Shown: one piece after another, positions 8,050 through 15,570 of the stretch
Layout of the letters: each line of letters starts with the position of its first letter
Position numbering within the stretch: the stretch's first letter is position 1
From: Pelagibacteraceae bacterium
Lineage (GTDB): Bacteria > Pseudomonadota > Alphaproteobacteria > HIMB59 > GCA-002718135
NCBI GenBank assembly: GCA_017639935.1
Contig: JAGFWP010000023.1
Coordinates: 1-32,233, forward strand
Length of the DNA stretch: 32,233 nt
Direction: 5' to 3'
Notes under the pieces: model-generated
What the model was told of the DNA's origin: nothing
Seen by the model: only the letters and a program-made list of their open reading frames with translations
Database searches by the model: none
Made by a program: the position numbers and the translations under genes

Positions 8050-9414
8050 TTATGTAACATTTGGTAAATCAGCTAGGGCTTTATTAACATTTTCTTCTTC
8101 AAAAACATCTTCCGCAAGCTTGTTATCAAAATAATCTGAATAAGCAGACATATCAAAATGACCATGTCCACAAAGATTAAATAGAATAGTTTTGGATTCA
8201 CCTTTTTCTTTACAATCAAGGGCTGCGTCCATAGCTCCTTTTACAGCATGGTTAGCTTCAGGGGCGGGAATAATGCCTTCTTGGTTTCCAAACGTAACCC
8301 CTGCTTCAAAGCATTCTTTTTGTCCATAAGCTTTTGCTCTCATTAATCCAAGTTCATATAAGTGACTTAAGTGATATGACATCCCGTGATATCTTAATCC
8401 CCCAGAATGATTTGCTGGCGGTAAAAAATCAGAACCCAAAGTATGCATTTTAATCAATGGGGTCATCCTTGCCATATCTCCATGATCATAAGCGTATTTA
8501 CCTTTAGTGAAAGAAGGACATGATAGTGGTTCGCAACCAATAATATCAATTTTTTGACCTCCCCGGAGTTGCTGGCCTAAAAATGGAAACATAAGACCAG
8601 ATAAGTTACTTCCTCCTCCGGTACAACCAACAATGATGTCAGGATAGTCACCTGCTTGTTCCATTTGTAAAATAGCTTCATTCCCATTGATAGTTTGATG
8701 CATTAATACATGACCTAAAACACTTCCTAATGAATACTTAGCATTGCCTCCGCTTTTCACAACAGATTCAATGGCATCTGAAATTGCTATTCCAAGACTG
8801 CCTGGGTTATTTGGATTTTCATCTAAAAGTTTTTTTCCAAAATCAGTTAAAGAAGATGGACTTGGATGACATTTTGCACCAAATGATTGCATCATTAATT
8901 TTCTATATGGTTTTTGATCAAAGCTAACTTTGACCATAAAAACTTCAATATCAATGCCAAACATTTGACCAGCAAATGCCAAAGAGCTTCCCCATTGCCC
9001 GGCCCCAGTTTCAGTATATATTTTTTTTACACCCTCTTCTTTATTAAAAAACGCTTGAGGTACAGCAGTGTTAGGCTTGTGACTTCCTGTCGGACTTACA
9101 CCTTCATATTTGTAATAAATTTTTGCTGGAGTATCCAAATATTTTTCTAATCTTCTTGCCCTATATAAAGGAGAAGGTCTCCATTGTTTGTAAATTTCCC
9201 TTACAGGTCCTGGAATCTCTATTTCTCTTTCTGTTGAAACTTCCTGCATAATTAAAGCCATAGGAAATAAAGGTGCAAAATCATCTGGTCCAGCGGGTTG
9301 TTTTGTACCTGGATGTAATGGTGGTGGTGGTGGACTGGGTAAATCAGCATTTATGTTATACCAAGCTTTAGGTAATTTATTTTCTTCTAAAATATATTTT
9401 ATTGAATCTGTCAT
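8050..9414 (-). CDS. trpB2: TrpB2-type tryptophan synthase beta chain
   Basis: A 454-residue PLP enzyme of the TrpB2 (TrpB-related) group, longer than the ordinary 390-410-residue TrpB1. Motifs are RPSPLYRARRLE (79-90), the PLP lysine in GSHKPNTA (Lys113), ETGAGQWGSSLA (the conserved E-x-GAGQ-x-G of TrpB), and the PLP-phosphate loop CTGGGSNLSGL. The proline-rich N-terminus (SPPPPPLHPGT) is typical of TrpB2. The enzyme condenses indole with serine or, for characterised TrpB2 enzymes, O-phosphoserine. No trpA is next to it. It is transcribed toward the serine operon, with the riboswitch leader in between, and is divergent from the sulfurtransferase gene by 44 nt. Confidence 0.92.
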   Translation of the reverse strand: MTDSIKYILEENKLPKAWYNINADLPSPPPPPLHPGTKQPAGPDDFAPLFPMALIMQEVSTEREIEIPGPVREIYKQWRPSPLYRARRLEKYLDTPAKIYYKYEGVSPTGSHKPNTAVPQAFFNKEEGVKKIYTETGAGQWGSSLAFAGQMFGIDIEVFMVKVSFDQKPYRKLMMQSFGAKCHPSPSSLTDFGKKLLDENPNNPGSLGIAISDAIESVVKSGGNAKYSLGSVLGHVLMHQTINGNEAILQMEQAGDYPDIIVGCTGGGSNLSGLMFPFLGQQLRGGQKIDIIGCEPLSCPSFTKGKYAYDHGDMARMTPLIKMHTLGSDFLPPANHSGGLRYHGMSYHLSHLYELGLMRAKAYGQKECFEAGVTFGNQEGIIPAPEANHAVKGAMDAALDCKEKGESKTILFNLCGHGHFDMSAYSDYFDNKLAEDVFEEENVNKALADLPNVT

Positions 9415-9458
9415 AATGATAATGATACTGACGTAATATTAATAATAAATCAACTAAA

Positions 9459-10289
9459 ATGAGTGAAATAGTAAGTACAAATTGGCTATATAAAAATATC
9501 AATAATAAGAACTTGGTTATACTAGATTGTTCTTGGCATATGCCTATTGAGAAAAGAAATGGGGGTAAAGAATTTAAAAAGATGCATATAAAAAATGCAT
9601 ATTTTTTTGATATAGATAAAATATCAGATCTCAAAACAAATCTACCTCATATGTTGCCTAATAAAAGAAAATTTGAGGAAAAAGTTAGAAGATTTGGTGT
9701 TAATCAAAATTCATTAATAATTGTTTATGACATAAAAGGAATATTTAGCTCTCCAAGAGTTTGGTGGATGTTCAAATATTTTGGTCATAAAAATGTATTT
9801 GTTCTTAATGGTGGTTTAAAAAAATGGTTAAAAGAAAAAAAGCCAATCACTGATAAGAAAACATTCTTAAAAAAAGGAAATTTTCAATCTAAAGTAACCA
9901 ATGAATGGCTTATTAATAAAAAAGAAGTTTTGGAAACTATTCATAAAAAAAATTCATTAACATTTGATGCGCGTCAAAAAAATAGATTTAATGGAACAAT
10001 CAAAGAGCCAAGAAAGGGCGTTAGATCGGGACATATTCCTAAAAGTAAAAATATTTTTTGGGGAGAATTAGTTAATTCTGAAGGTATGATTGTTTCAAAA
10101 AAAAAAATATCCTATCTATTTGAAAAATTTCAAATAAAAAATAAAAAAGTTATTACTTCTTGTGGTACTGGAATTACAGCTTGCATATTATCATTATCAT
10201 TGTTACATGGATTAAATATTCAATCTTCTGTTTATGATGGATCATGGACTGAGTGGGGTCAAAACGAAAAATTACCAATAAGTAAATGA
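9459..10289 (+). CDS. sseA: Sulfurtransferase, two-domain rhodanese / 3-mercaptopyruvate type
   Basis: A 276-residue tandem-rhodanese protein. The N-terminal inactive domain holds LVILDCSWHMP and the Arg-rich PRVWWMFKYFGH stretch. The C-terminal domain has FDARQKNRFNG and the active loop SCGTGITA, with Cys235. A CG(S/T)G(V/I)TA loop is typical of 3-mercaptopyruvate sulfurtransferase rather than thiosulfate rhodanese. Predicted to move sulfur from mercaptopyruvate to cyanide or thiols in the cytosol. No signal peptide. The start codon is ATG 9459, 44 nt from trpB2 on the other strand. Its stop overlaps the start of a 28-residue peptide ORF (ATGA). Confidence 0.9.
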   Translation: MSEIVSTNWLYKNINNKNLVILDCSWHMPIEKRNGGKEFKKMHIKNAYFFDIDKISDLKTNLPHMLPNKRKFEEKVRRFGVNQNSLIIVYDIKGIFSSPRVWWMFKYFGHKNVFVLNGGLKKWLKEKKPITDKKTFLKKGNFQSKVTNEWLINKKEVLETIHKKNSLTFDARQKNRFNGTIKEPRKGVRSGHIPKSKNIFWGELVNSEGMIVSKKKISYLFEKFQIKNKKVITSCGTGITACILSLSLLHGLNIQSSVYDGSWTEWGQNEKLPISK

Positions 10290-10372
10290 AATTTATTAAT
10301 GCAGGAAATGTTACAATAATTATCGCTTTATTGTTGATAGCATACGCGTTAATCAACTTTTTTGTTCATTAG
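10286..10372 (+). CDS. Small single-pass membrane peptide (28 aa), translationally coupled to sseA
   Basis: The ATGA at 10286-10289 joins the stop of sseA to an ATG that reads MKFINAGNVTIIIALLLIAY... and ends with TAG at 10370. It encodes 28 residues with a hydrophobic helix from about residue 9 to 25. The ATGA coupling, the good helix and the lack of stops support expression. It overlaps the 3' end of the convergent DMT transporter gene by 20 nt, which could also explain an open frame by chance. Function unknown. Conservation of the peptide next to sseA in relatives would decide whether it is real. Confidence 0.4.
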   Translation: MKFINAGNVTIIIALLLIAYALINFFVH

Positions 10373-11183
10373 TTCGTTGACTAAGAAATACTCCAAGTAA
10401 AATTAAAACTATCCCTATAAGCGTGTCTTGGGATATAGTTTCCTTTAAAAAAATATATCCCCAAAATATTGCAAATACAGGAATCAAATAAGCAACATAC
10501 GAAAGAAAAACTGGACCTGCTTTTGAAATTAAATGGAATCTTAGAACAAAAGCAATAGCTGTTGGAAATAAGCCTAAGTAAAAAAGTGACAAAAGAGAAT
10601 TAAAGTTAAATGATGAAAAACTATTAAATTCTGTAATGAACATAAAAGGTATAGAAATAAAAGCAGCGCTAATAGTTACAAAAGTTGTAAGTGTAATCGT
10701 GTTTATATGTTTTACTTTATAAGCTAAAATTGCTGAAACAACATATCCTAAGGCTGCAATTATAATAGCTAATTTAGGAAAGAAATTCCCCGGTTGTTTT
10801 GAAGAAATATGAACCAAAGTATCAAAACCGAAAACAAGAATAACTCCTAAGAATCCGACAAATATAGATATAAATTTTCTTAGAAAAAATTTATCTTCTT
10901 TAATAAAAAAATAAGAGAGGAATAAAGTAAAAATAGGGGCAACAGATAATAAGAGTCCGGCTGTATTAGATTGAATGTATTGCTCTGACCAACTTATTAA
11001 AGAGAAAGGAATAAAGTTTCCTATTAAGCCAATCAAAAAAATAAATAACAAAATTTTTTTAGAAAAATTTTCCTTCAAACCTTTAAATTTATAATAAGCA
11101 AATAAGAGTATAGAGCCAATAATTAATCTTAATGAAGCTACTGTAATAGGATTTATACTACTTACACAAATCTTGATTGCCAA
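10353..11183 (-). CDS. EamA/DMT-superfamily transporter
   Basis: An inner-membrane metabolite exporter of the drug/metabolite (EamA) family, with hydrophobic helices across almost the whole length. Conserved features are NPITVASLRLIIGS near the start, FSLISWSEQYIQSNTAGLLLSVAPIFT at the end of the first half, and AYLIPVFAIFWGYIFLKE in the second half. The listed start is TTG 11183, the only usual start codon in frame. However, the frame continues upstream and reads VILGAIWGSSFLAIK, which is the canonical first EamA helix. The true protein is therefore probably about 300 residues, starting near 11255 at a CTG (read as MSKKVLSSNIF) or another unusual codon. It follows the 99-residue gene closely. 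Substrate unknown. Confidence 0.85.
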   Translation of the reverse strand: MAIKICVSSINPITVASLRLIIGSILLFAYYKFKGLKENFSKKILLFIFLIGLIGNFIPFSLISWSEQYIQSNTAGLLLSVAPIFTLFLSYFFIKEDKFFLRKFISIFVGFLGVILVFGFDTLVHISSKQPGNFFPKLAIIIAALGYVVSAILAYKVKHINTITLTTFVTISAAFISIPFMFITEFNSFSSFNFNSLLSLFYLGLFPTAIAFVLRFHLISKAGPVFLSYVAYLIPVFAIFWGYIFLKETISQDTLIGIVLILLGVFLSQRTNEQKS

Positions 11184-11260
11184 AAAAGATGATCCCCAAA
11201 TCGCACCTAAAATTACTAAAAGAAAAATATTGCTTGATAGAACTTTTTTTGACAGAAACT

Positions 11261-11560
11261 TTATCTTTTGTTTTTCGGTGTAGGAAGAGTTATTGTCTCA
11301 TAAGGTTTCATAAATTCATCTCTTTGTCCATCCCACAAGTATTCCGCATAATCAAACTCTGTAATCATTCGATCTGATCTTTCAAAAGTTAATCCATATT
11401 TTCTACAATAACTTGCAAATTCTTTAGCATTTTCGACAGGTAATTCATACACAGTCCATTTGCGAGAACTTCGATCAAATTTAAATCCATTTTTTTTAAA
11501 CCAATCACGATGATAATATGAGTCTCTGCCAAAAGCAGAAAATGTAATTTTTTTAGACAT
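11261..11560 (-). CDS. Small conserved-looking protein, DUF5710-like fold
   Basis: A 99-residue soluble, charged and aromatic-rich protein. The section RDWFKKNGFKFDRSSRKWTV (18-37) has the pattern 'residues, then lysine, GF/GA-x-F/W-D-x-x-x-K-x-W' seen in the small DUF5710 domain and in related modules of primase- or helicase-associated proteins. The second half (AKEFASYCRKYGLTFE) is predicted helical. Starts at ATG 11560 and ends 5 nt before the candidate CTG start of the DMT transporter, suggesting one transcript. The function is not known. The domain resemblance is by eye only. Confidence 0.6.
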   Translation of the reverse strand: MSKKITFSAFGRDSYYHRDWFKKNGFKFDRSSRKWTVYELPVENAKEFASYCRKYGLTFERSDRMITEFDYAEYLWDGQRDEFMKPYETITLPTPKNKR

Positions 11561-11696
11561 AAGCTTTTATGAAAATCGAAGACTTTATACTAATTATTTG
11601 AAATAAAACAATTGAAATATTATTTCTCAAATAACAAAAAAGTAATTTCTGCTAAATACACTGGAAATTTTATTCTAAATATATAAAATAGATATA

Positions 11697-12029
11697 ATGA
11701 GTATTTATAGAGAAAGTGAAATAACAGTTCACCAACTAAATGAACTCAGGGAAAAAGATAGAAATATTCAAATTTTAGATATTCGAGAAGATTCTGAAAG
11801 AAATCATGCTCTACTTAAGGGCAGTATACATATAAAACTTACCGAAATAGCAAACAGATATGGTGAGCTAAATAAAGATAAAAATATTTTTGTTATGTGC
11901 CATACTGGAACAAGGAGTCAAACTGTTGTAAAGTGGCTTAAAAAAAACGGATATGAATATTGTGTAAATGTACTTGGTGGAATAGATGCATGGGCGGCAT
12001 TAATTGATAGGAATATAAGAAGATATTAA
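11697..12029 (+). CDS. Single-domain rhodanese-like sulfurtransferase
   Basis: A 110-residue rhodanese domain. It has the N-terminal QILDIREDSER motif (the CH2A-type D-x-R-E signature) and the active-site loop CHTGTRSQ with Cys68. The second conserved stretch is VLGGIDAWAAL near the C-terminus. It is of the GlpE/YgaP-like stand-alone type that carries persulfide sulfur between cytosolic partners. No signal peptide. It stands alone after a 136-nt gap with no other feature that I can recognise, and its last 4 nt overlap the stop of the convergent small membrane protein gene. Confidence 0.9.
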   Translation: MSIYRESEITVHQLNELREKDRNIQILDIREDSERNHALLKGSIHIKLTEIANRYGELNKDKNIFVMCHTGTRSQTVVKWLKKNGYEYCVNVLGGIDAWAALIDRNIRRY

Positions 12030-12217
12030 TAATTACTCTCTATATATAAACCTCCCAATATTAAGATTATTGAAAAAAAAAACAGAACAATTCTAATTAA
12101 TATCTGGAACAATAAATTTACTGTGATATATTTTTTGACCAACAAGTTATAAACTTGGTTGCTTAGACTGATTGATAAAGTGAATATTCCGAATATAATT
12201 AAAGACCAATATATCAT
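12026..12217 (-). CDS. Small two-helix membrane protein, unknown function
   Basis: A 63-residue ORF with two hydrophobic segments (about residues 2-18 and 34-57) separated by a short polar link, VYNLLVKKYITVN. Starts with ATG 12217, 29 nt from the divergent nitroreductase gene, and overlaps the rhodanese gene 3' end by 4 nt. The uninterrupted frame and membrane-like composition fill a slot with no other gene, which favours a real gene. AT-rich sequence produces hydrophobic frames easily, so confidence stays moderate. I do not recognise a family. Confidence 0.5.
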   Translation of the reverse strand: MIYWSLIIFGIFTLSISLSNQVYNLLVKKYITVNLLFQILIRIVLFFFSIILILGGLYIESNY

Positions 12218-12246
12218 TTATTTTACAGAATGTTTAAAATATAATT

Positions 12247-12912
12247 ATGAAATTCGAAACAGAAAAATTTAAACAAACAAAATTGCCTTTAGCTGAACTA
12301 TCTTTAAGATCAAAAAATTTTTATGAATTTATAAAAAAAAGAAGAAGTATTAGAGAATTTGATAAAGCGCCAATAGAAGATGAAATAATAAAAAATGCAA
12401 TTCTTTCGGCAGGAAGTGCGCCAAATGGCGCTAACTTACAACCATGGCATTTTGTCGTAATTAAAGATAAAAATAAAAAGAAAAGAATTCGTATTGCCGC
12501 AGAAAAAGAAGAAAAGAACTTCTATAAATTTAAGGCGCCACAAGCTTGGTTAGATGCATTGAAACCTCTTGGAACAGATGAAAATAAAAAATTTCTAGAA
12601 AATGCGCCGGTACTCATAGCTATTTTTGAAAAAAAATATACATTTGAAAATAGTAAAAAAATAAAAAATTATTATGTAAAAGAATCAGTGGGTATTGCTA
12701 CCGGCATATTAATTTCAAGTCTTCATTATACTGGCTTATCTATGCTGACTCACACTCCCAGCCCAATGAATTTTCTCAATAAAATATTAAAAAGACCAAT
12801 TAACGAAAAACCATTTGTATTATTAGCAGTAGGTTTTGCTGATAAAAATTGTACAACTCCAAAATTTGCAGCACAAAAAAAAAGTATAGAAGAAATTACA
12901 ACTTGGTTTTAA
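12247..12912 (+). CDS. Iodotyrosine-deiodinase-like nitroreductase-fold flavoprotein
   Basis: A 221-residue FMN enzyme of the nitroreductase superfamily. The FMN-phosphate-binding KKRRSIREF (30-38) and SAPNGANLQPWHFVVI (57-72) are clear. Compared from memory with human iodotyrosine deiodinase, the substrate-zwitterion triad E157-Y161-K182 appears as Glu89, Tyr93 and Lys114, in the context EEKNFYKF and ENKKFLENAP. That points to the IYD branch, which reductively dehalogenates halotyrosines, rather than to BluB or ordinary nitroreductases. Cytosolic. It ends directly against the stop of the convergent phosphoribosyltransferase gene. The substrate in a bacterium is uncertain; a tyrosine-like halogenated or nitro-aromatic molecule is inference. 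Confidence 0.85.
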   Translation: MKFETEKFKQTKLPLAELSLRSKNFYEFIKKRRSIREFDKAPIEDEIIKNAILSAGSAPNGANLQPWHFVVIKDKNKKKRIRIAAEKEEKNFYKFKAPQAWLDALKPLGTDENKKFLENAPVLIAIFEKKYTFENSKKIKNYYVKESVGIATGILISSLHYTGLSMLTHTPSPMNFLNKILKRPINEKPFVLLAVGFADKNCTTPKFAAQKKSIEEITTWF

Positions 12913-13416
12913 TTATTTTAAATCTTCAACGTTCAAATCTTCGTATTTTTCAAAAGGCATGTGAATCCAAGGAGAATCTTCAAGATAATCAATATAATAA
13001 TTTGGTTTAAAAGAAGAAACAGCTTTATAGAACAATACTCCGGTTCGTATAGGCTCATCAAGATAAAAACCATAAAAATGCTGCATCCAATCTATACTCT
13101 TTTTTAATGTAATTCCTGAATCAGCTAAATCATCAACAAGTAAAACCTTAGATCCTATGTTGGGTGAAGTTTTTGCCAAATCTCGAGAAAAGGTTATGGC
13201 TCCTCTTTGGTTTTTTACACCTTCTCCTTTGTATGATTCAACAGATAATATAGCTAAAGGGACATTAAATATTCTTGCAAAGACATCCCCTACTCTCATA
13301 CCGCCCTTAGCAATACAAACTACCTGATTAAATTCCCATCCGTCATTATGAATCTTGACTGCAAGTTCTTCTGTTTTTTTATGGTATTCTTCCCATGAAA
13401 TATGCAAATCTGACAT
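12913..13416 (-). CDS. gpt: Xanthine/guanine phosphoribosyltransferase
   Basis: A type I phosphoribosyltransferase of about 167 residues. The PRPP-binding loop VLLVDDLADSGIT lies at residues 91-103, preceded by the CIAKGGMRVG loop and followed by a C-terminal DSPWIHMPFE that would cap the base. The family makes XMP or GMP from xanthine or guanine plus PRPP. Start chosen at ATG 13416 because AGGTG lies 8 nt upstream; a GTG 9 nt earlier (13425) is the alternative but sits inside that site. It is the last gene of the purine operon, after the hairpin that follows the binding-protein gene, so it would salvage imported bases for nucleotides while the rest of the locus degrades them. The gene symbol is by analogy. 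Confidence 0.85.
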   Translation of the reverse strand: MSDLHISWEEYHKKTEELAVKIHNDGWEFNQVVCIAKGGMRVGDVFARIFNVPLAILSVESYKGEGVKNQRGAITFSRDLAKTSPNIGSKVLLVDDLADSGITLKKSIDWMQHFYGFYLDEPIRTGVLFYKAVSSFKPNYYIDYLEDSPWIHMPFEKYEDLNVEDLK

Positions 13417-13454
13417 AAAATTCACCTAAACAATTTAACAAATATTTGAAATAA

Positions 13455-13480
13455 TAACCCCCTATATATTTAGGGGGTTA
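13455..13480 (-). terminator. Strong hairpin after the binding-protein gene
   Basis: A perfect 10-bp inverted repeat, TAACCCCCTA and TAGGGGGTTA, with a 6-base loop, begins 15 nt after the stop of the BMP gene. It is one of few GC-rich stems in the window. The 3' side reads TTATTATTTC, only partly a U-run, so it may be a leaky terminator or a stem that protects the 3' end of the abundant binding-protein message and lowers downstream gpt expression. Confidence 0.7.
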
Positions 13481-13494
13481 AAAATTAAATAAAA

Positions 13495-14571
13495 TTATTG
13501 TGGCAATTCGTCGTCTATCCCTTGAACATAAAAGTTCATGCCAGCAAGCATGCCGTCATCAGCATTTTGTCCTTCAGGAACAACAAGTTCACCTGCTTGA
13601 TTATAAATAGGTCCTGCAAATGGATGGAGTGATCCATCTTTAATTGCAACTTCCATATTTATTGCTTCTTGAATTAAATCAGCAGACATTAACTTGGCAT
13701 TGTATGGTGACATAACAACCATACCTTTATCCATACCATGCCATGTTTCTGTAGAAGACCAAGTACCATCAACTACTGCTTGTGCCCTCGCAGCATAATA
13801 TGGCCCCCAAACATCTTCTATAGCAGTTAAATGTGCATTAGGACAAAATTCTTCTTGGTTGGAGGCTTGTCCAAAAGCGAGTACTCCAGCTTTTTCTGCA
13901 GCCTGACAAGGCGCAAAGGTGTCAGTGTGTTGCACAATTATATCAGCTCCTTGATTAATCAAAGTATTAGCAGCATCTGCTTCCTTACCAGGGTCATACC
14001 AAGTAAAGGCCCAAATAACCTTTATTTTAATACCTGGATTTACTTTAGAGGCAGCTAGATAAAATGCATTAATACCTCTCACAACTTCTGGAATTGGAAA
14101 TGAAGCAATGTATCCAACTGTATCGGTTGTAGTCAAATGACCGGCTATGTGTCCAATTATGGTACGACCTTCATAAAATCTAGCAGAATAAGTAGATACA
14201 TTATCAGCTCGTTTGTAACCAGTAGCGTGCTCAAACATTACATTTGGAAATTCTTTAGCAACTTCAAGGGTTTGATCCATATAATTAAAAGAAGTTGTGA
14301 ATATTAAATCATGACCAGAAGATGCTAGTTTTCTAATAGCCCTTACTGCATCAGCATTCTCAGGAACGCCTTCAATATAGGTAGATGTAACTGCGCCACC
14401 CAACTGGTTTTCCATATGTATTCTTCCTTGATCATGCATATAGGTCCATCCATGATCACCTGGAGGACCAATATAGATAAATCCAACCTTCTTTGGGTCT
14501 GAATAAGCTGTACTTATAGTCAAACCAAAAAAAGTAAGAATTATTGTAAAATATTTAAAAAATTTAATCAC
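13495..14571 (-). CDS. BMP-family ABC importer substrate-binding protein (nucleoside/nucleobase)
   Basis: A 358-residue periplasmic protein of the BMP/PnrA family. A signal peptide runs to about residue 25 (ISTAYSDP). The mature start KKVGFIYIGPPGDHGWTYMHD is typical of the branch found beside purine genes, and FTTSFNYMDQ and NQGADIIVQHTDT are conserved in the fold. It would bind a purine base, nucleoside or derivative for the Nup-type importer encoded directly upstream. The start codon is GTG 14571, supported by AGGTGAGG just upstream. A separate 96-nt leader with a small hairpin (14619-14639) precedes it, which may allow it to be made in greater amount than the membrane components. Confidence 0.9.
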   Translation of the reverse strand: MIKFFKYFTIILTFFGLTISTAYSDPKKVGFIYIGPPGDHGWTYMHDQGRIHMENQLGGAVTSTYIEGVPENADAVRAIRKLASSGHDLIFTTSFNYMDQTLEVAKEFPNVMFEHATGYKRADNVSTYSARFYEGRTIIGHIAGHLTTTDTVGYIASFPIPEVVRGINAFYLAASKVNPGIKIKVIWAFTWYDPGKEADAANTLINQGADIIVQHTDTFAPCQAAEKAGVLAFGQASNQEEFCPNAHLTAIEDVWGPYYAARAQAVVDGTWSSTETWHGMDKGMVVMSPYNAKLMSADLIQEAINMEVAIKDGSLHPFAGPIYNQAGELVVPEGQNADDGMLAGMNFYVQGIDDELPQ

Positions 14572-14667
14572 TTTAACCTCACCTGTAAAAAATATATTGT
14601 ATTCAACATTGTTTTTATCTTAGACACAACGATTCTAAGTATAAAATTAAATTATTTAGTGGATATT

Positions 14668-15570
14668 CTAGCTTCCTTTGTAAAAAGGCATAGTCAAACA
14701 AGCAGGAGCGCTAAGTTTAATCCTCAATTTATTGCTAGAAATTATCACTAGAACAATCATTGTAGCTAAATATGGAGACATATTAAAGAATGGTGCAGAA
14801 CTAAAAAAATCATCAAATGGGACCCAGTGCGGAAATTTAAAACCCTTACCTTGAAGATGCATTTGAAAAATTGAAGTACCGCCAAAAATATATGCTCCAA
14901 TTAAAATTCTACTTGGCTTCCATGTTGAAAAAACAACTAAAGCAAGAGCAATCCACCCTCTTCCTGCAATCATTCCTTCTTGCCACATTGGGGCATAACA
15001 AATTGATATATAAGATCCAGCAAATGCGCACATAGATCCTCCAAAAAGTATTGCTAGAAGCCTTATCTTTAAAACGCTATATCCCAAAGCATGCGCAGAA
15101 GTATGTGATTCACCCACTGCTCTAAGTATTAAACCTGATTTTGTTTTATAAAAAAAATATCCCACTAAAAAAACAATTAAAAAAGAAAGAATAACAAAAT
15201 ACCAGGGTGTTAATCCATCAATGGGAGTCCCAATATATTTCTTTCCAATCATTGAACTTAAACCAATGCCAAAGATTGTTAATGACAAACCTGTTGCCAC
15301 TTGATTTGACATTAAAATTAGTACTAAAAAAGCAAAAAGACCCGACATAAATATACCTGCAAAAATTGAAAATAAAAAAGCAAGAAGATAGCTGCCAGTA
15401 ATAACAAGTGTAACAAAAGCGGTAACTGCTCCTACTAACATCATTCCTTCAACGCCTAAATTAAGCACTCCTGATTTTTCCGTAACTAATTCTCCAATAC
15501 CTGCAAAAACTACAGGAGTTGTAGCAATTAAAACTATTTGAAGGAATCCTATAAATTCTAAATAATTCAT
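14668..15570 (-). CDS. ABC importer permease 2 (NupC/YufQ type)
   Basis: A 300-residue multi-spanning inner-membrane protein of the branched-chain-type permease superfamily. The subfamily motif GVLNLGVEGMMLVGAV lies at about residue 34, and EGMIAGRGWIALALVVF in the second half is the conserved cytoplasmic loop that contacts the ATPase. It pairs with the preceding permease to form the membrane channel of a nucleoside/nucleobase importer. ATG 15570 overlaps the TGA of the first permease (ATGA), which indicates translational coupling. Homologous systems move purine nucleosides; the exact substrate is inferred from the surrounding degradation genes. Confidence 0.92.
   Translation of the reverse strand: MNYLEFIGFLQIVLIATTPVVFAGIGELVTEKSGVLNLGVEGMMLVGAVTAFVTLVITGSYLLAFLFSIFAGIFMSGLFAFLVLILMSNQVATGLSLTIFGIGLSSMIGKKYIGTPIDGLTPWYFVILSFLIVFLVGYFFYKTKSGLILRAVGESHTSAHALGYSVLKIRLLAILFGGSMCAFAGSYISICYAPMWQEGMIAGRGWIALALVVFSTWKPSRILIGAYIFGGTSIFQMHLQGKGFKFPHWVPFDDFFSSAPFFNMSPYLATMIVLVIISSNKLRIKLSAPACLTMPFYKGS

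Noticed and set aside
9377-9634. Minus-strand 85-residue frame upstream of trpB2
   Set aside because: Reverse complement of the sseA start with no motif; it overlaps the verified sseA N-terminus.
10174-10356. Minus-strand 60-residue frame over the end of sseA
   Set aside because: It lies in the reverse complement of sseA and the small peptide; its hydrophobic look comes from base composition, and the plus-strand genes have real motifs.
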